Shown here piece after piece: positions 23,201-26,065 of a stretch of 26,065 bases of DNA (position 1 is the first letter of the stretch; each line of letters opens with the position of its first letter). Below the pieces are notes generated by a model, which made no database searches, was not told the DNA's origin, and saw only the letters and a program-made list of their open reading frames with translations. The DNA is from CAYPIE01 sp964410665 (GTDB taxonomy: Bacteria; Planctomycetota; Planctomycetia; Gemmatales; Gemmataceae), in contig CAYPIE010000084.1 of assembly GCA_964410665.1 (NCBI GenBank), positions 1-26,065 of the forward strand, in the 5' to 3' direction. A program made the translations under genes and the position numbers.

Positions 23201-23444
23201 GCCGTCGCTCGAGCACAGGATCCCAAGCCTGCCAGACGATCCCCATCCCACCGCGGCCGACTTCCCGTTCCAGCTGATAATGGGCAATCCGCGGCTGCGG
23301 CACTTCACGCACCGGCTTGACACTCGGCAAGCGTTCGGTCTGTTCCGCGGACTCTTCCGGGGCAGTGGACTCCGCTTCCGCTTCGCCCGGGTGCGGTTCA
23401 ATATGGGCAATGATCGTTTTGTTCTGATCCTGCGGATCGTGCAT
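20214..23444 (-). CDS. Membrane Ser/Thr kinase with TPR-like C-terminal half
   Basis: A 1076-aa protein. After an acidic N-terminal stretch the kinase domain (about 55-330) shows the Gly loop GRGGMGIVW, the ATP Lys in LAIKVL, HRDLKPANIM with catalytic Asp near 182, DWG in place of DFG (about 200-202) and MAPEQARGG. The DWG variant is common in planctomycete and related kinases and need not mean inactivity. A transmembrane helix lies at about 366-388. It is followed by a helical region with coiled-coil character and then several TPR-like repeats (for example DYWLNWSMGTYLMVVKGDLR, GQAYFSLGEALAQLGRCHEA, HAKACFGLGACHLALHEPAE, RHLLALALRQQGRHEEAWQ) that may bind partner proteins outside the cytoplasm. 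ATG at 23444 is preferred over TTG at 23453, with GGGA upstream. Confidence 0.9.
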   Translation of the reverse strand: MHDPQDQNKTIIAHIEPHPGEAEAESTAPEESAEQTERLPSVKPVREVPQPRIAHYQLEREVGRGGMGIVWQAWDPVLERRLAIKVLRDTVASSESATERFLTEARIHAKLEHPGIVPVHEQGCTVEGLPYFAMKLVEGQTLERLLEGRPGPEHDLPRYLKIFEQVCQTLGYAHSKGVIHRDLKPANIMVGSFGEVQLMDWGIAKLLHESSPEAAAHPSPPPPLQEKLTHAGDVMGTPAYMAPEQARGGNTPIDARVDVFALGAVLCVILTGEPPYTGWKPYDQAVEGDLRGARDRLEASGSDPELIQLTLRCLAPDPQLRPTDAGAVAQALTRYLEGVQQRLQAAELAAAHARERTVAERLRRKLAVGLIGVLLMLVLVVASGTFWWLSEKTLLERQQAAALATQERAQLREARLIQDVTIELARASVFRQQREFHRAEAALQKAEGRLGLYPPKKLRRQVDRAQADLDLVRRLEGVRNQRGHQTKVTLKAYEQIFAELGLQFDQVAHATLVARLRASPLCEHILAALDDYAMILHTTFQAEGHRLRDCIHAVLHEVDPGPWRDRIRNTAIWEQKEPLSELGKAVDLDQISLHLFSVLAARIHDTKGDLEPVLSRGLERYPDDYWLNWSMGTYLMVVKGDLREALGYLRVTRALRPEFGQAYFSLGEALAQLGRCHEAIDIIQQGLRYTPQDPFALANLCFCGSLTKQWSLVIQAGRELLRLNPADAEIRIHVAMALLETEQWHACIDVAQRVPREDRFWAEACYRIGLAYQHLGAYSEALWQFDQLRDERGYHAKACFGLGACHLALHEPAEAIHWVRAGLAKQPEAIRGRHLLALALRQQGRHEEAWQALRQALKQAPDHPVLQIRRIVWLLEEDQLVEAQTAVYRLQADPQTPASIDPFCEYWLRVCQRRLRAKSAWERGLAESPLASPRETLEVAAWLTAAQQDLATAVELFRKGFARLSANQTIGDQARWHGIAALAFGQLAHTTDPTHRCALRRQALEEMARAVASWQCQPIWTPADWVEMHQILADWRDQGPQTIWELAMLPAAEQAEWLRLQTRFHAFTPRFRLPSF

Positions 23445-23556
23445 GCCAATCAATCCCGGTGCCGCGCCACAAAGGGATCCTCCCGTAAGTGTATTACCAA
23501 ATCATGCAAAACCAAGCGTCTTTTCGGCAAGATGTGGCGAATCCAGACAGTCACAC

Positions 23557-23580
23557 AAGGCAGGCGTCGCCGCCTGCCTT
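23557..23580. repeat. Perfect GC-rich hairpin between lipoprotein and kinase genes
   Basis: AAGGCAGGCG (23557-23566), loop TCGC, CGCCTGCCTT (23571-23580): a perfect 10-bp stem. It lies 17 nt past the stop codon of the minus-strand lipoprotein gene. The minus-strand sequence after it is GTGTGACTGTC, not T-rich, so it may be a REP-like element or a factor-assisted terminator. Confidence 0.75.
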
Positions 23581-23596
23581 GCCATATGCCCAAGTG

Positions 23597-24208
23597 TTAG
23601 TACTGTGACAGTTCGCGCGTGATCTCTTTTTGCAGTTCGGGATCATCGCCGACGTAGAGGTGTAAGTGGTCCTTGTCGATGTAGATGACTTCGATCCGAG
23701 GCTTCACCAACTTGACTGGGAAGGGATAATCGCTCTGCACGGTTTCGGTGAAGTAGATAGTGCACTTCCAGTGACAGTGGTGGAGTTGTGCGAGCCCGAC
23801 GAGCGGATAAAACCGGGGCGGATCAATCTTGTCGACCAACCGTTCACGGACGATCACAATGTCATCGCGAAATTCCTCGAGAATATACGGTACCCCGCGG
23901 AGCACTGGCTCCAGGGCACGCAATACTTCGCGATCGCTGGGTGGATCTTCACAGATCGGCGGTGGGAAGCCCCGGCGGATCGGGGGCATTATGGGCGTGC
24001 GGAAGTCGTTCTCATGCAAATACTTCTCTTCCATCCGTTCGGTGACCCAGGGCTGGATGGGAATGGGGGTAAATGGCCCCATCCCGAGCGGATTGGTACA
24101 GCCCAGGCCCGCTGCTGGCAACAGGCAAATCGCCAAGCGATAACACCAGCGCACGCACGGTTTCATCCCGGCGAGCTGGGTCGTCAGCCTCGTTCGCATC
24201 CCCTTCAT
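23597..24208 (-). CDS. Lipoprotein of unknown function
   Basis: A 203-aa protein. The signal region LAICLLPAAGLGC ends in a lipobox (GLGC; Cys at about 37), so it should be lipid-anchored. The mature part has many Pro and Ile, then the segment PLVGLAQLHHCHWKCTIYFTETVQSDYPFP with three His and two Cys close together, which could bind metal or form a disulfide. The C-terminus (VEVIYIDKDHLHLY type) is strand-rich. It resembles lipoproteins that recur across planctomycetes, but I cannot name a family. The ATG at 24208 is chosen because GGAGG lies 6 nt upstream; an ATG at 24235 would put this site within the coding region. It is divergent from the adenosyltransferase gene. Confidence 0.8.
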   Translation of the reverse strand: MKGMRTRLTTQLAGMKPCVRWCYRLAICLLPAAGLGCTNPLGMGPFTPIPIQPWVTERMEEKYLHENDFRTPIMPPIRRGFPPPICEDPPSDREVLRALEPVLRGVPYILEEFRDDIVIVRERLVDKIDPPRFYPLVGLAQLHHCHWKCTIYFTETVQSDYPFPVKLVKPRIEVIYIDKDHLHLYVGDDPELQKEITRELSQY

Positions 24209-24505
24209 GGGCCCCCTCCGGATCTGTTCGGACATCGATGGCCCCCGCGATGCTCGGCTCGCCGGACCGGCCTTCCCGTCCCCCCGGGAAAGCCCGTCTT
24301 CGCCGTAGGAGGCGGCGGGGCTATCAAGCTCCTGACCACGGTTCCCGGTAGAATGGTTTAAGCTTCATCCTCGGTATCGGTTTCCCGCGCAGGCTGGCTT
24401 TAGCGAAGTTAACGTTCTCCGGGGTTTGGCTGGAAATTTGTGTTGCGCGGGAATATCGATCAGGGAGCTCGTATTCACGCGTACGCCGAAGCTAGGAGAA
24501 CGCCA

Positions 24506-25108
24506 ATGGTCTACCTTTCCCGGATTTACACACGCACCGGCGATGCCGGCCTGACCGCCCTGGGGGATGGCACCCGGCTGGCCAAGTGCCACTCCCGGGT
24601 CGAAGCCTATGGCGAGGTCGATGAACTCAATGCGGTCCTGGGCCTGTTGCTGGTGCATGCTCCCACCGGACCGCATGTCATGGTCGTCCAGGGCGTGCAA
24701 AATGACCTGTTTGACCTGGGCGCAGATCTGTGTATGCCGGAAAAAGAGACACCCACCGAGCATCCGCCACTCCGAGTCGTCCCCGAACAGGTAGCCCGAC
24801 TGGAACAAGCCATCGACCAGTTCAATGCCTCGCTCGAACCTCTGCACAGCTTTATTTTGCCCGGGGGCAGTGCGGCCGCGGCTTGGCTTCACCTGGCCCG
24901 AACCGTTTGTCGCCGCGCCGAACGCCGGGTGGTCACCCTGATGCAGTCGGAACCGGTCAACGAGCAGGTGCTGATTTATCTCAACCGTTTGTCGGATCTA
25001 CTATTTGTCCTGTCTCGGATGGCCAATCAGCACGCTCCGGGCGATGTCCTCTGGGTACCTGGCAAATCCCGCGCTCCGCTGACGGAACCACCCCATGATG
25101 GCGGCTGA
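24506..25108 (+). CDS. Cob(I)alamin adenosyltransferase, PduO type
   Basis: A 200-aa protein of the PduO/MMAB family, which transfers the adenosyl group of ATP to cob(I)alamin or cob(I)yrinic acid diamide to make the coenzyme form of vitamin B12. Motifs: YTRTGDAGLTALGDGTR (8-24, ATP-binding), RVEAYGEVDELNA (31-43), LPGGSAAAAWLHLARTVCRRAERRV (helix with the catalytic Arg region) and YLNRLSDLLFVLSRMAN. Length is normal for the family. AGGAGA lies 6 nt before the ATG. The stop overlaps the start of the GluQ-like gene by 14 nt, so the two are translationally coupled. No cobalamin riboswitch is seen upstream. Confidence 0.95.
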   Translation: MVYLSRIYTRTGDAGLTALGDGTRLAKCHSRVEAYGEVDELNAVLGLLLVHAPTGPHVMVVQGVQNDLFDLGADLCMPEKETPTEHPPLRVVPEQVARLEQAIDQFNASLEPLHSFILPGGSAAAAWLHLARTVCRRAERRVVTLMQSEPVNEQVLIYLNRLSDLLFVLSRMANQHAPGDVLWVPGKSRAPLTEPPHDGG

Positions 25109-26042
25109 GCCCATTGGGCGTCTCGCTCCTTCACCCACCGGCGCCCAACACCTGGGCAATGCCCGCACCTTCCTGATCACCTGGCTGGCCGCCCGCTCCC
25201 GGGGGGCCCGCCTCATTCTGCGGATCGAGGATATTGACTCGCCTCGGATCAAGCCGGGGGCAGCAGCCCAGCTGATCGAGGATTTTTCCTGGCTGGGCCT
25301 GGACTGGGACACCGGGCCGATCGTGCAAACCGATCGCCTGCCGGCCTATCAAGCAGCCTTGGCCCAACTCCAGGCGGCGAACTTGGTATACCCCTGTACC
25401 TGCTCGCGTACTGATATTGCCCAGGCTGCTAGCGCCCCCCATCTTGAACACGAGGGACCCAGTTATCCCGGGACCTGTGCCCACCGCCGTGTTGTCGATG
25501 CCAAATCCCTGGGCGATCAGCCTTATGCTTGGCGCTTTCGTGTCACCGAGTCGCCACGATTCGTCGATGGTTTTCACGGCGCTGTAAACCTGGACCTCGC
25601 CCAGATCGGCGGGGATTTTGTCGTCTGGAAAGCCGCCGACAGCCCCGCCTATCAGCTCGCCGTGGTCGTCGACGACCTAGCGATGGCTATCACCGAAGTT
25701 ATCCGTGGCGACGACCTGCTCCCGTCCACGCCGCGGCAACTACTGTTGTACCAGGCCCTGGGTGGCACGCCCCCGCAGTTTGTCCATGTCCCCTTGGTCG
25801 TGGGGCCTGATGGCCGACGCCTGGCCAAACGCCACGGCGACACCCGACTCGCTGCCTTGCGTGCTGCCGGCGTGACCGCAGAGGCCGTGGTCGGATTGTT
25901 GGCCTGGAGCTGCGGCTGGTTAGACAAGGTGGTGCCGATCTCGGCTCGGGAACTGTTGGCACGCTTTGATTGGAAGACCATTCCGCACCATCCCTGGGTG
26001 CTCACCACCGAGTACCTGGAATGGATTGGCTACCGGGCTTGA
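25095..26042 (+). CDS. gluQ: Glutamyl-Q tRNA(Asp) synthetase
   Basis: A 315-aa truncated glutamyl-tRNA synthetase paralogue that lacks the anticodon-binding domain. It shows GRLAPSPTGAQHLGNART with the HIGH-like HLGN (19-22), LRIEDIDSPR (41-50), a zinc-type set CTCSR...YPGTC (Cys100, Cys102, Tyr, Cys127), DDLAMAITEVIRGDDLL and a KMSKS-like RRLAKRHGD (about 240-248). GluQ enzymes attach glutamate to queuosine at the wobble position of tRNA-Asp. The ATG at 25095 overlaps the adenosyltransferase stop by 14 nt; a second ATG follows immediately. It ends 23 nt before the window edge. Confidence 0.93.
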   Translation: MMAAEPIGRLAPSPTGAQHLGNARTFLITWLAARSRGARLILRIEDIDSPRIKPGAAAQLIEDFSWLGLDWDTGPIVQTDRLPAYQAALAQLQAANLVYPCTCSRTDIAQAASAPHLEHEGPSYPGTCAHRRVVDAKSLGDQPYAWRFRVTESPRFVDGFHGAVNLDLAQIGGDFVVWKAADSPAYQLAVVVDDLAMAITEVIRGDDLLPSTPRQLLLYQALGGTPPQFVHVPLVVGPDGRRLAKRHGDTRLAALRAAGVTAEAVVGLLAWSCGWLDKVVPISARELLARFDWKTIPHHPWVLTTEYLEWIGYRA

Positions 26043-26065
26043 GAAGCGTTCCAGACCTGCGAAGG

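Noticed and set aside
24236..24505. Cobalamin riboswitch upstream of the adenosyltransferase
   Set aside because: The B12-box type sequence GCCACTG and the needed multi-stem layout are not seen in the 270-nt interval.

Overview
The window looks like chromosomal DNA from a planctomycete, most likely the Gemmata-type order. The grounds are a DUF1559 pseudopilin-like protein, two membrane-anchored Ser/Thr kinases (one fused to a formylglycine-generating-enzyme-like domain), a PEP-CTERM protein, a PQQ-type propeller protein, a bacterial Rad52/Rad22-family protein, and several secreted proteins of kinds familiar only from planctomycetes. GC content looks moderately high, with short intergenic spaces except for one 1.1 kb stretch. 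No transposase, prophage or CRISPR array is visible. The genus assignment is inference.

Layout. 1-2.5 kb: a degenerate tandem repeat array interrupted by a REP-like hairpin, a minus-strand Rad52-family gene whose promoter is overlaid by a perfect 20-bp inverted repeat, a divergent PEP-CTERM gene with its own consensus promoter, and a small secreted protein. 2.5-2.75 kb: an initiator tRNA-fMet with an unusual anticodon stem, followed by four perfect 14-bp repeats. 2.88-6.1 kb, minus strand: a small lipoprotein, a 596-aa secreted protein of unknown function with a strong terminator, and a Tat-exported Mn-type superoxide dismutase. 6.3-9.9 kb, plus strand: kinase with FGE-like domain, then a secreted SMP-30/gluconolactonase-like protein.

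9.89-11.03 kb is a long non-coding region. It holds two copies of an approximately 85-nt element whose stems are preserved by compensatory changes at several positions. This is the strongest candidate for an undescribed structured RNA. One speculative option is an orphan relative of transposon-encoded guide RNAs.

11.0-15.9 kb, plus strand: a tiny lipoprotein, a P-II signal protein without the uridylylation tyrosine, a thioredoxin-like [2Fe-2S] ferredoxin, a NhaR-like LysR regulator, then a lipoate/octanoate transferase-ligase and a COG2509-type FAD oxidoreductase that look co-transcribed. 16.1-19.9 kb, minus strand: a three-gene operon (DUF1559, PQQ-repeat propeller, second secreted protein). 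20.2-23.4 kb, minus strand: a large kinase with a TPR-like C-terminal half. 23.6-24.2 kb, minus strand: a lipoprotein. 24.5-26.04 kb, plus strand: PduO-type cobalamin adenosyltransferase overlapping a glutamyl-Q tRNA(Asp) synthetase.

The genes do not form one single system. They fall into small operons for envelope and extracytoplasmic proteins, kinase signalling, lipoate and nitrogen-type regulation, and tRNA modification. All motif calls were made by reading the sequence; no database search was run.
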